Shown: positions 1-7,580 of the stretch, piece after piece | Numbering within the stretch: the first letter of the stretch is position 1 | Layout of the letters: every line of letters begins with the position of its first letter | From: an uncultured Bilophila sp. | GTDB taxonomy: Bacteria; Desulfobacterota; Desulfovibrionia; Desulfovibrionales; Desulfovibrionaceae | DNA length: 64,000 bases | Direction of reading: 5' to 3' | Assembly (NCBI GenBank): GCA_910585945.1 | Contig: CAJUHZ010000006.1 | Coordinates: 53,369 to 117,368 of the forward strand | Translations under genes and position numbers: made by a program | The notes under the pieces: generated by a model | Database searches by the model: none | Told to the model about the DNA's origin: nothing | What the model saw: only the letters and a program-made list of their open reading frames with translations

Positions 1-574
1 AACGCAGGGCGTCCGCTTCCCAAGAGTCGGCCAGGTTGCCCGGCCGCATCGGCGTCAGCCCCACAATCCTGAAGGCGGCCAGGGCGGGCGTGGAAAAATC
101 GGCGATCTGCCGGGTCATGTACGCGGGGTTGACCAGGGCGAGCGTTCGGCCGTCGGTTGTGACGAGGGAGCGCCTGCCTTCGGCTACCCACGGGTTGGCC
201 GGGTACTGCTCCCCGGCCTCGACCCATACGCCGCCGTGCCAGGCATTCCAGGCGCGCACGGCCACAATGCTTGAATAAAAGGTTCCCGTTTGCAGCCGCG
301 CCAGTTCGGTGACGTATTCGTTTTCCCTGTGCATGGTCCAGTGGTAGAGCGCCAGCAGGCACAGGCACCAGAGCAGAGAGACCAGCGCCGGCGCGCGCAA
401 TGTGTGGCGCGTCGGCCCTGTCCATGATTCGCCGCCGGACGGCAGGGGCGGATCGGGCGGGAAAGCCCGGCGTGTCCTGCCTGCCGCATCTGTCGGGATC
501 GCCGCATCCGCCGCGTCCGACGGACGCCCCAGCCCGAACCGGGGCGCGGGATCGCGCGCTGGGGTGGTGGGCAT
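1..574 (-). CDS. Membrane sensor protein, N-terminal part (DUF3365/Tll0287-like), cut by window edge
   Basis: Reading the minus strand from an ATG at 574 gives an open frame that runs off the left edge (191 codons visible). A GGAAG ribosome binding site lies 8 nt upstream. After a Pro/Ala-rich N-terminus comes one hydrophobic segment (about residues 70-87), then a periplasmic stretch with WNAWHGGVWVE, a Pro-Asn-Pro motif and LVNPAYMTRQI, the hallmark of the DUF3365 sensor domain. Such domains usually precede a histidine kinase, GGDEF or methyl-accepting module, but that part lies outside the window, so the output is unknown. It is divergent from nrfHA and shares its 396-bp upstream region; a role in sensing for nrf is possible but unproven. 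Confidence 0.7.
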   Translation of the reverse strand, partial: MPTTPARDPAPRFGLGRPSDAADAAIPTDAAGRTRRAFPPDPPLPSGGESWTGPTRHTLRAPALVSLLWCLCLLALYHWTMHRENEYVTELARLQTGTFYSSIVAVRAWNAWHGGVWVEAGEQYPANPWVAEGRRSLVTTDGRTLALVNPAYMTRQIADFSTPALAAFRIVGLTPMRPGNLADSWEADALR

Positions 575-970
575 GATCGGCACTTCCTTTGTTGAGGTCT
601 CGCCTGCATGGGGCTGGTCCGAGTCAGATTTTTCGTTATATTGTCAGAAAAATCCGACAAGAGCGAGACCTCAAGTCGGAAAAACAGGACAATTTTTTCA
701 CCGGATCCGTCTTGTTCCCCGGTGTGGTTCGGGGGGCGCGGGCTGTTCGCCTGTTCGGGCAGGTTGGAGCTACTGTTCGGATGCCGGCCTGAATCGCGGC
801 CCCGCCCGAATGATACGGCGCGCGGAACGCGCGCGCCGGGGCGTGAACCTCGCGCTTGCGCAAAAAGGCACGTTTTTTGATATGCCGGCAGGGTGAAGCG
901 CCGGGGCAGGGAAAACCGCGCGTTTTCCGAGCCGTCCGGGCGGCGTACATTTTGAAAAGGAGGAGGCAAG
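575..970. promoter_or_regulatory. Divergent intergenic region with nested inverted repeats
   Basis: This 396-bp gap separates the divergent sensor gene and nrfH. It holds a perfect 11-bp inverted repeat (TGAGGTCTCGC at 593-603 and its complement at 663-673). Inside it lies an imperfect 12-bp repeat (623-634 with 647-658, one mismatch) and a TTGTC-N10-GACAA dyad at 641-660. The dyad has the shape of a dimeric regulator operator of the CRP/FNR type, which is an inference. No convincing -35/-10 pair was recognised. Confidence 0.4.
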
Positions 971-1444
971 ATGTCGGAGTCACCCCGCAAGAGTCCGGCC
1001 CTGAAAGCGGCGCTGGGCGGCGTTGTGCTGGGCGCGCTCGTGTTGGCAGGGTTGGGCTGGGCCATGCGCGCGACGGATGCGCGGCCCTTCTGTTCAAGCT
1101 GTCATGTCATGGCTCCCGAAGCGGTGACGCACAAGCTGTCCGCGCACGCCAACCTGACCTGCAACGAGTGCCACGCGCCGGCGGCGTTGCTGGCCAAGCT
1201 CCCGTTCAAGGCCATGGAAGGCGCGCGCGACGTGTTCGTCAACACGCTTGGCGACGTGCCCGAGCGCATTGTCGCCGGCGACGCCACGAAGGCGGTGATC
1301 AACGCCAACTGCAAGGCGTGTCACGCCATGACCAACATGGATGTCGCAAGCATGGAATCGAAACCCTACTGTACAGATTGTCACCGTGGGGTGGCGCATA
1401 TGCGCATGCAGCCCGTCAGCACAAGGATGGTAGCCGATGAATAG
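971..1444 (+). CDS. nrfH: Cytochrome c nitrite reductase membrane subunit NrfH
   Basis: NrfH is the membrane-anchored tetraheme quinol dehydrogenase (NapC/NirT family) that passes electrons to NrfA. The 157-residue product has one N-terminal membrane helix (about residues 11-30) and exactly four CXXCH heme motifs: CSSCH at 41, CNECH at 64, CKACH at 114 and CTDCH at 134. An AAAAGGAGGAGG ribosome binding site precedes the ATG. The stop overlaps the nrfA start by 8 nt, the usual nrfHA arrangement of Desulfovibrio. Length and motif number match the family. Confidence 0.96.
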   Translation: MSESPRKSPALKAALGGVVLGALVLAGLGWAMRATDARPFCSSCHVMAPEAVTHKLSAHANLTCNECHAPAALLAKLPFKAMEGARDVFVNTLGDVPERIVAGDATKAVINANCKACHAMTNMDVASMESKPYCTDCHRGVAHMRMQPVSTRMVADE

Positions 1445-3002
1445 CCGTATTTTCACTCGTGTCGTCGTCGCGGCGCTGGCGTGCGCCCTGGGCGGCTTTG
1501 CGGCGGGGTGTTCCGACGTCGCCACCACCGAACTCAAGACGCCCGTGTACAAGACGAAACTCGCCAGGGACGAAATGCGCAACAGCGCCTTCAAGGCCGA
1601 GTTCCCCGCGCAGTACGCCTCATACAAGAAGAACGACGAAAGTTCCGTCATGACGGAATACAAGGGATCGGTGAATTTCAACAAGGAAGACGTGTGGGAT
1701 CCCCTGCCCGAGGGCTACAGGCACGCTCAGCCGTACCTCAAGAACCTCTGGCTCGGCTATCCCTTCATGTACGAATACCGGGAAGCGCGCGGCCACACCC
1801 ACGCCATTGCGGATCAGCTCGCCATAGACCGCATCAACCGCTACGGCGAAAAGGGCATTCTCCCGGCCACCTGCTGGAACTGCAAGACGCCGAAGATGGT
1901 CGCCTGGATCAGGCAGTACGGCGACGAGTTCTGGGCGAAGGACTTCAACGAGTTCCGCGACAAGGTTGACCCCGCGGACGACACCATCGGCTGCGCCAAC
2001 TGCCACAATGCCGAAACAATGGCCTTGCAGCTCTACAGCGAGCCGCTCAAGGACTACCTGAAGTCTGTCGGCAAGGATCCGGAAAAGCTTTCGCGCAATG
2101 AAATGCGCTCTCTTGTCTGCGCGCAATGCCATGTGGAATACTACTTCACGGCCAAGGGGCACGGTCCGGCCCAGAAGCCGGTCTTCCCCTGGGCCAACGG
2201 CTTCACGCCCGAAGCCGTGTACGCCTATTACGAAGACAAGGGCAATGTGAAGGAGCCGGGCTTTGAAGGCAACTTTGCGGACTGGACCCACCCCGCCTCC
2301 CGCACCCCCATGCTCAAGATGCAGCATCCGGAATACGAAACCTGGATCGACGGAACGCACGGCGCGGCCGGCGTCTCCTGTGCGGACTGCCACATGCCCT
2401 ACCAGCGCGAGAACGGCAAGAAGATGTCGAGCCACTGGTGGACCTCTCCCCTCAAGGATCCCGAACTGCGGGCCTGCCGGCAGTGCCATTCGGACAAGAC
2501 GGCTGACTACCTCCGCCAGCGCGTGCTGTACACGCAGGACAAGACGTTCCGCCAGCTCCTTGTCGCGCAGGACTATTCGGTGAAGGCGCACGAAGCCGTC
2601 CGCCTCGCCACGGAATACGAAGGCCCCCGGGCCGACAACTATGACGAGCTGATGATCCGGGCGCGCAAGGGCGTCCGCAAGGGGCAGATGTTCTGGGATT
2701 GGGTTTCCGCCGAAAACAGCGTGGGCTTCCACAATCCCTCCAAGGCGCTGGACACTCTGGCTCAGTCCATCGTCCAGAGCCAGGGCGCGATCGACGCCGC
2801 GTTGCAGGCCACTCGTTATGGCATCGGCCCGCAGCTCGAAGGCGATATCAAGACCCTTGTGCCGCCCATCCGCAAGATCACGCGCAAGTTGCAGCAGGAT
2901 CCGGAATATCTGACCACGCATCCGTGGCTCCGCTACCTGAAGCCTCTGCCCAGGGCCGATCTGTTCTGGGACGGCACGGCAAGGGTTTCCTCCAACCAGT
3001 AG
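1437..3002 (+). CDS. nrfA: Ammonia-forming cytochrome c nitrite reductase NrfA
   Basis: NrfA reduces nitrite to ammonium with six electrons, outside the cytoplasmic membrane, in complex with NrfH. The 521-residue protein starts with a signal peptide ending in a lipobox-like FAAGC (Cys25), suggesting a lipoprotein form. It carries the diagnostic active-site heme motif CWNCK (146-150, lysine as heme ligand) and four CXXCH motifs (CANCH 186, CAQCH 228, CADCH 315, CRQCH 347): the pentaheme pattern. In sulfite- and sulfate-respiring bacteria NrfHA also detoxifies nitrite, a potent inhibitor of sulfite reductase. It is translationally coupled to nrfH. Confidence 0.97.
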   Translation: MNSRIFTRVVVAALACALGGFAAGCSDVATTELKTPVYKTKLARDEMRNSAFKAEFPAQYASYKKNDESSVMTEYKGSVNFNKEDVWDPLPEGYRHAQPYLKNLWLGYPFMYEYREARGHTHAIADQLAIDRINRYGEKGILPATCWNCKTPKMVAWIRQYGDEFWAKDFNEFRDKVDPADDTIGCANCHNAETMALQLYSEPLKDYLKSVGKDPEKLSRNEMRSLVCAQCHVEYYFTAKGHGPAQKPVFPWANGFTPEAVYAYYEDKGNVKEPGFEGNFADWTHPASRTPMLKMQHPEYETWIDGTHGAAGVSCADCHMPYQRENGKKMSSHWWTSPLKDPELRACRQCHSDKTADYLRQRVLYTQDKTFRQLLVAQDYSVKAHEAVRLATEYEGPRADNYDELMIRARKGVRKGQMFWDWVSAENSVGFHNPSKALDTLAQSIVQSQGAIDAALQATRYGIGPQLEGDIKTLVPPIRKITRKLQQDPEYLTTHPWLRYLKPLPRADLFWDGTARVSSNQ

Positions 3003-3086
3003 GGGCAGACCTCACCACAACACCGTCCGCGAAAAGCCGAGCAGGCTTCCCTTCACTTCCCCATGCGCGGGGCGCGGCCCGCGCCT

Positions 3087-3125
3087 GCCTCCTCCGGTTT
3101 GCGCCGGGGGAGGCTTTGGCATTTT
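3087..3125 (+). terminator. Likely Rho-independent terminator after nrfA
   Basis: An 11-bp stem (GCCTCCTCCGG at 3087-3097 with CCGGGGGAGGC at 3104-3114, one G-U pair) is followed by TTTGGCATTTTT. It lies 85 nt after the nrfA stop. Confidence 0.6.
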
Positions 3126-3173
3126 TCATGGCGTGTTCGCGTCGGCGCGGACCAGCCTGGCGAACCCTGTTTA

Positions 3174-3323
3174 GAAGTCATTTCATAATTCGCATGAAAT
3201 GGCTTCCAACGCCAGACGAGAGTCTGGCGCGGCGCGAAAAGCGCCGTGAATGAGCCAAAAACCACGTTTTTTGGCGAATGATCTTCATCATTCAGCCCAA
3301 AGGCTGAATTATGAAATGGGTTC
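3174..3323 (+). repeat. 150-bp hairpin element, copy A1
   Basis: The element begins GAAGTCATTTCATAATTC and ends with a near-exact inverse (18-bp terminal inverted repeats, two mismatches). Internally it has a GACGAGAGTCTGG arm, a GCGGCGCGAAAAGCGCCG hairpin and the core AAAAACCACGTTTTTT. A copy of exactly 150 bp and roughly 90% identical by eye lies inverted at 7428-7577. It has no open frame, so a MITE-like non-autonomous element is the simplest reading. Confidence 0.75.
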
Positions 3324-3478
3324 TAGTGTCTACTTGCAAAAGTAGACACTACAAAATCCGTAAGGGTTTTGCGGCGGCGTAGCCGCCGTGAGTGAGCGAA
3401 AAACCACGTTTTTTCGCGAACGATCCTGCAAAAATTCTTCGCAGAATTCTGCGCAGAATTTTTGCAATTAGACACTAG
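3323..3478 (+). repeat. 156-bp hairpin element, copy B1
   Basis: The element is bounded by CTAGTGTCTACTTGCAAAA and the inverse of CTAGTGTCTAATTGCAAAA (19-bp terminal inverted repeats, one mismatch). An identical 156-bp copy lies at 45197-45352. It contains a GCGGCGGCGTAGCCGCCG hairpin and the core GAAAAACCACGTTTTTTCGCG, which it shares with the 150-bp family. It directly abuts copy A1. Confidence 0.85.
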
Positions 3479-3604
3479 GCAGCGGGGCCGTTTGCAAATG
3501 GCAGTCCGCCATTCGGGACGCGCCTCACATCCCGCTGGGGCGGGATGCCCCAGGCCCCCGAATGCCCCCGAATGCCTCTGGATGCCGGCGACTGCCGGGG
3601 GTGG

Positions 3605-3655
3605 AGGGGAATCATTCCCCTGCCGAGGGTTTTGGGGGCGAGAAGCCCCCAACAG
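3605..3655 (+). repeat. Palindromic GGGGAATCATTCCCC repeat, copy a
   Basis: GGGGAATCATTCCCCTGCCG is followed by a second hairpin TTGGGGGCG...AGCCCCCAA. Related copies lie at 12386-12410, 18877-18937, 36115-36163 and (inverted) 61620-61680, always between genes, as expected of REP-like elements. Confidence 0.65.
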
Positions 3656-3764
3656 TTCCGCCTCCGCCCCTGTTTGAGAGCGCTTCACAGCCCGTGGGAG
3701 ATGGTGTAGGATTCAGGTTGAAAAACAACCGGGTATCTTCACTTTATTTCTTGCAGAGGCTGGC

Positions 3765-5273
3765 ATGACGGGGTCCAACCGCAACAGACGAACGAGGCGA
3801 GCTGACGGCGCGGCCGGGGAAGACGCCGCTTCCGGCCGGGGAAGACCGTGGCTGGCGCTGCTTGTGTTTATCATTCTGGCCGGCGTGGCGGCCTGGTTCT
3901 GGCTGGCGCGCGATCCCGAGGCGCGGGAGGAACTGACCCGGCGCGCCGCCGATGTGGGAACCCTTGCCCGGGATGTGGGATCTTCCCTGGGGGCCGCGGC
4001 TTCCTCTCTGCGAGACAGAATCACGGGTGAGCAGCCCCGTGTGGACGAGACCGTGTCGTCCACGCCGACCCTGCCCGGCGCGCCTCCGAGAATCGGCCTG
4101 AACGCGGCGGATCAGCCGCGCACGCCCGAAGAGGTGGAACAGGCGCTGCGCGAGCAGGTCACCCCGCTTGAAGGCGGCGCGGCCGAACGCGGCAATCTGG
4201 CGCCGCCGGATCAGTCGCCTCCGCCCGCCGAGGCCGGGCGCACCGATGACGCGGTGGTGCGCGTGGGCTTTATTGATGATTTGGCCGCCTGGCTCGTGGA
4301 CGGCTATGTTCCCGCCGACAGGCCGGGACGGGCCGGCCGCCTTGGCGTCAATGTGCAGGCCGCCAACCTGCGTTACGGCGTCGGCATGAAGGGGTTGGCG
4401 TGGATTGGCGAGGATCTGCCGGCCGGCAGGGCCGCCGCGCTCAGGCATGTGTTTACGCCCGCCATGCTCGACGCCCTGTACCGCCTGTATATCGATCGCT
4501 TCATGAGCGCCGTCGCACGGGCCGCCGCCGCTCCGGGGCAGCACGGGCGGGCCGCGTTGACGGACGAACAGCGGAGCGAAATGTACCGTCTGTACAGCCG
4601 GCGGTTCCGGGGGATGTCCGGCGCGTTGCAGGGCGTTGCCGCGCTCCCGAATTTCACCGGGCGGATGGATGCGCTCAAGACCGCCGCGCAACGCGTGGTG
4701 GACGCCGGCAACCGGTATTCCGAACTGGTCCTCGCCCAGGACGCCGCGCGGGAAAGCGGCGATTCCGCGCGGGCGGCGGAAGTGAAGGCGCGCGTGGACG
4801 CGGCCTCCCGCGCCTATCGGCAGGCTGTGGTGGATCGGGAAAAGACGCGGGCCGATCTCGCCGCCGCCATTCGCGCCAATCAGGCCGCGCGCCTGCTGGA
4901 CGACGACACCCTGTTGTATGTCGCCTCCTGGGTGCAGCGACGGGTGATCGGTGCCTCCAGCGGGTCCGATGTTCCTGCTGACGCGATGGACGCCGTGCTC
5001 CAGGGCGCAACCCTTTTTCTGGAATTGGGCAAACGCTTTGAGGAGGCGAGCGAAGGCCCGCCCGCGCCCGCTCCACTGCCCGATTTTACGCCGGATTCCG
5101 CCGCCCCCGACGTTCCTGAGGAGCCGGAGGCCGCGCCTTCCGCCGGCTCGGTCAACCCCGCCGCGCCCGCCAACCCGGCCGATTCGATCGATTCGACTGT
5201 TCGGGAGGAAGATGAACCGCTTCTGCCCGCCTCGTTTGCGGAGCCGGACGGTCCGAGGCCGCCTGCGCCGTGA
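3765..5273 (+). CDS. Membrane-anchored protein of unknown function
   Basis: The 502-residue product is not recognised. Residues 1-27 are basic and cytoplasmic-like, 28-47 form a single hydrophobic helix (ALLVFIILAGVAAWFWLA), and the rest would lie in the periplasm. A helical, Ala/Arg-rich region (about 235-390) with repeated acidic/basic residues suggests coiled coil, and the last 80 residues are Pro/Ala/Glu-rich and probably disordered. The ATG at 3765 follows GCAGAGGCTGGC, a weak ribosome binding site. No catalytic motif was seen. The small gene at 5414 follows in the same direction. Confidence 0.6.
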   Translation: MTGSNRNRRTRRADGAAGEDAASGRGRPWLALLVFIILAGVAAWFWLARDPEAREELTRRAADVGTLARDVGSSLGAAASSLRDRITGEQPRVDETVSSTPTLPGAPPRIGLNAADQPRTPEEVEQALREQVTPLEGGAAERGNLAPPDQSPPPAEAGRTDDAVVRVGFIDDLAAWLVDGYVPADRPGRAGRLGVNVQAANLRYGVGMKGLAWIGEDLPAGRAAALRHVFTPAMLDALYRLYIDRFMSAVARAAAAPGQHGRAALTDEQRSEMYRLYSRRFRGMSGALQGVAALPNFTGRMDALKTAAQRVVDAGNRYSELVLAQDAARESGDSARAAEVKARVDAASRAYRQAVVDREKTRADLAAAIRANQAARLLDDDTLLYVASWVQRRVIGASSGSDVPADAMDAVLQGATLFLELGKRFEEASEGPPAPAPLPDFTPDSAAPDVPEEPEAAPSAGSVNPAAPANPADSIDSTVREEDEPLLPASFAEPDGPRPPAP

Positions 5274-5413
5274 TCGCCGGCAGCGCCTCCAGGGTCAGAT
5301 CTCATTGCCATGCCGGACGCAAAAACGGTTTTGCAGCAGGCGGGTTTGTGAGGGCTGGCCCCAGGGCGGGGAGAAATCGCATACCTCGCACTTTCTATCA
5401 GGGAGAAAAAGCC

Positions 5414-5683
5414 ATGCCATGCACAACCACCCCCTGCGGGACACCCGACGGGATGAAAAAGAACATCCAGACGCCCGATTGCGCCGCTTCCAAAAGCACG
5501 ATAGTGACGACGCCCGAAGGCGAAAAACTTCGCGTGAATTTCAACATGGGAACCGGCGAGGTGACCTACGACGAAGTCCCCGCCGCCGACAGCCGGGAGG
5601 AAGACGCACTGGAGAACGACGCGAACGCCGTGAAGAATACGGGGGATGAGCAGGGCCGCTCTACTGAAAACCAATCCGGTTGA
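5414..5683 (+). CDS. Small acidic protein of unknown function
   Basis: This 89-residue product starts at an ATG preceded by AGGGAGA. Its N-terminus has three cysteines (MPCTTTPCG and PDC) and its C-terminal half is acidic and hydrophilic (EEDALENDANAV). There is no signal peptide or membrane segment, and no family was recognised. The stop overlaps a TTG start of the next frame, so the two may be co-translated. Confidence 0.5.
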   Translation: MPCTTTPCGTPDGMKKNIQTPDCAASKSTIVTTPEGEKLRVNFNMGTGEVTYDEVPAADSREEDALENDANAVKNTGDEQGRSTENQSG

Positions 5684-5931
5684 CCCCCGCCGCTTCCGCC
5701 TCCATCCGGCCTGTTCCCTCTGTTCCGCCCGATCAGCCCGTGATCGGGCGTCACCCCGGGGAACAGCCCACGCTTGAGGAAACGGAAAAAGCCGCTGTTG
5801 CCGGGGCATTGGCCCGTTTCGGCGGCAACATCAGCCGCACGGCCGCCGCGCTCGGGATCAGCCGGCCTACCCTGTACAGGAAAATGATCCGCTATGGCCT
5901 GATGTCGCGCCCCTGCGATCAGTCTTCATGA
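5680..5931 (+). CDS. Stand-alone Fis-type HTH protein
   Basis: The 83-residue product is essentially one Fis-family helix-turn-helix (about residues 34-75: GNISRTAAALGISRPTLYRK), the DNA-binding module that normally ends NtrC-type activators. No AAA+ domain lies upstream, so it is either a small Fis-like DNA-binding protein or the tail of a lost activator. The start is taken as TTG at 5680, overlapping the previous stop (TTGA); this is uncertain. It is convergent with the gene ending at 5982. Confidence 0.55.
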   Translation: MTPAASASIRPVPSVPPDQPVIGRHPGEQPTLEETEKAAVAGALARFGGNISRTAAALGISRPTLYRKMIRYGLMSRPCDQSS

Positions 5932-5981
5932 ACATGTCGCCGGCACAACCGGCCCTGCTGTCGGGGGAGAAGCGCGGCGCG

Positions 5982-7403
5982 CTACCTGTACCGTTCCATC
6001 ACGGTCTCAACCGCCTTTGTGAAGAAATCCATGTGGTTGAGGATATTGAAATTGTTGGCCGCCTTTCGCTGGCCGAAGAGTTCGCGCGGCACGCCCGCCT
6101 CCTCCGCCAGACGCCGGGCGATGGGCCTGTCGTAGAACCCGCCAAGCGCATAGGGCTTCATGGAAGGATGCGCCCCGATCTGTTGCAGCATGCACGGGAA
6201 GTACGCGCCAAAGGCCGGCATGGGCGCAAGGCTGTAGCCCACGCGCAAACGAAATTCATTGCGCGATTTCATGTAGGGCAAATGATGGGCAAGACCCGAT
6301 CCGTTGCCTTCCCGCGCCCAGCATCCATCGCCGTACAGCCCGGAAAAGACGATCCTCCCGGAGAGGTACGGCTCCATGTTGGCAAAAACAACATTGTCCC
6401 CAAGCCCGGGAGAGGCCAGAAACTCGTGGATGCCGGCGACGTCGCGGGGGAGTCGGATGTTCAGATCCGGCACGACCCTCCCGCCGGGGCTTTCAACCCG
6501 GATGCAGTTCAGGCCAAGCGAAGCCGCGATTTCCGCTCCACAGTCGTAATGCCCGGTTGTGGTCACATCCAGGGTAATGGCGTCGCGCACGCCGGCCTGT
6601 GCGCAGACTGCCGAGACGGCGCTGGAGTCGTAGCCGGTGGAGAGCATGGTGATGGGCAGGGCGGGGGTGTTGCGTTCCGCGGCCGCGCCGTTGACCGTCA
6701 GCGCCGCGACCTTCGCCAGCAGGTACGCCCGATAGGCGGAAAAATCGCTTGCTCCGGGGTCCAGGGGCACGCGCATGTCATGGCGTATGCCGCCGTCTTC
6801 AGCGATCCGGAAATTGTGGTACATCATCCTGAACATGGCGAGGGACGCATCCTCGCAGATCAGGGGACTGCCGCGATCGGCCCCAAGCCTGGATTCGGCC
6901 GCTGTCGTCGCATGGAGACAGCCTCGAAACCGCGCGAAAAATTCGCCCTCGGGGCGTATCCCGGCGCGTTTGAAGATGAAGCAGAAGGAATTTGACACAT
7001 AGGCCTTGCGGGCCTGTTTGTCCTGCAACACATAAAGATAGTCGGTACACAGCCGCGGCGGCGCAAAAACGACGCCGCGCCCGTCAACAAGCGCGCCGCT
7101 GCCGTAAAAGTGATCCGACGCCGCAAAACCGCGCTCCGCAAACGGGCCGTCCCAGACGCCTTCCACAATGAAGGCGTCCCCACTGTCGACGCCGGGGCCG
7201 ATGGTGAAGGCGTACTGCCCGTCTTGCGCCTCGCAGATCCAGGCCAGCCGGGGGATGGTCTTGTCCCTGCCCACGCAAAAGGCCGTGGCCGGCATGAGGT
7301 TGCCCTGCCTGCGGCGACTTTTTTGCGCCTGAAAATGCGCCGAGGCCGCGGCGCATGTGGGGTAATCCGTCCCTGTGTTGTAAGACCGAAGGATTTCGAG
7401 CAT
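5982..7403 (-). CDS. Asparagine-synthase-like PP-loop ATP pyrophosphatase
   Basis: The 473-residue product resembles the C-terminal synthetase half of class B asparagine synthetases: it has a PP-loop variant (STGYDSSAV, replacing SGGxDS) near residue 255 and a downstream GLYGDGCW segment, but lacks an N-terminal catalytic Cys2 glutaminase. Such proteins adenylate a carboxylate before amide formation and often occur in surface-glycan or flagellin-modification loci. Here it stands near a methyltransferase and flagellin, which supports that reading only indirectly. The ATG at 7403 has a poor ribosome binding site; an internal ATG near codon 37 (MPATAF) is an alternative. Confidence 0.6.
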   Translation of the reverse strand: MLEILRSYNTGTDYPTCAAASAHFQAQKSRRRQGNLMPATAFCVGRDKTIPRLAWICEAQDGQYAFTIGPGVDSGDAFIVEGVWDGPFAERGFAASDHFYGSGALVDGRGVVFAPPRLCTDYLYVLQDKQARKAYVSNSFCFIFKRAGIRPEGEFFARFRGCLHATTAAESRLGADRGSPLICEDASLAMFRMMYHNFRIAEDGGIRHDMRVPLDPGASDFSAYRAYLLAKVAALTVNGAAAERNTPALPITMLSTGYDSSAVSAVCAQAGVRDAITLDVTTTGHYDCGAEIAASLGLNCIRVESPGGRVVPDLNIRLPRDVAGIHEFLASPGLGDNVVFANMEPYLSGRIVFSGLYGDGCWAREGNGSGLAHHLPYMKSRNEFRLRVGYSLAPMPAFGAYFPCMLQQIGAHPSMKPYALGGFYDRPIARRLAEEAGVPRELFGQRKAANNFNILNHMDFFTKAVETVMERYR

Positions 7404-7427
7404 GGAATTTTGGTTTGGGAGTTCTTT

Positions 7428-7577
7428 GAACTCATTTCATGATTCAGCTTTTGGGCTGAATCATGAAGATCATTCGCCAAAAAACGTGGTTTTTGACTCA
7501 TTCACGGCGCTTTTCGCGCCGCGCCAGACTCTCGTCCGGCGTTGGAAGTCATTTCATACTTCGCATGAAATGGCTTC
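7428..7577 (-). repeat. 150-bp hairpin element, copy A2 (inverted)
   Basis: This is the inverse of copy A1 (3174-3323), with the same length, terminal repeats and AAAAACCACGTTTTTT core. It fills the gap between two minus-strand genes, ending 3 nt from the methyltransferase stop and 24 nt before the PP-loop gene start. Confidence 0.8.
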
Positions 7578-7580
7578 TTG

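Larger units (their letters stand above)
3003..3764. other. 762-bp intergenic region dominated by repeats
   Basis: No credible gene was found here; short frames have no ribosome binding site or family resemblance. In order it holds the nrfA terminator, a 150-bp hairpin element (3174-3323), an abutting 156-bp element (3323-3478), a GC-rich stretch with short repeated CCCCCGAATGC units (3555-3575) and a palindromic repeat (3605-3655). The promoter of the next gene must lie near 3680-3760 but is not obvious. Confidence 0.7.

Noticed and set aside
593..673. Site-specific invertible promoter
   Set aside because: No invertase gene is nearby and the arms are short; kept only as a low-weight alternative.
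3174..3655. CRISPR-like repeats
   Set aside because: The repeats are long, single or paired and not regularly spaced; no spacers or cas genes.
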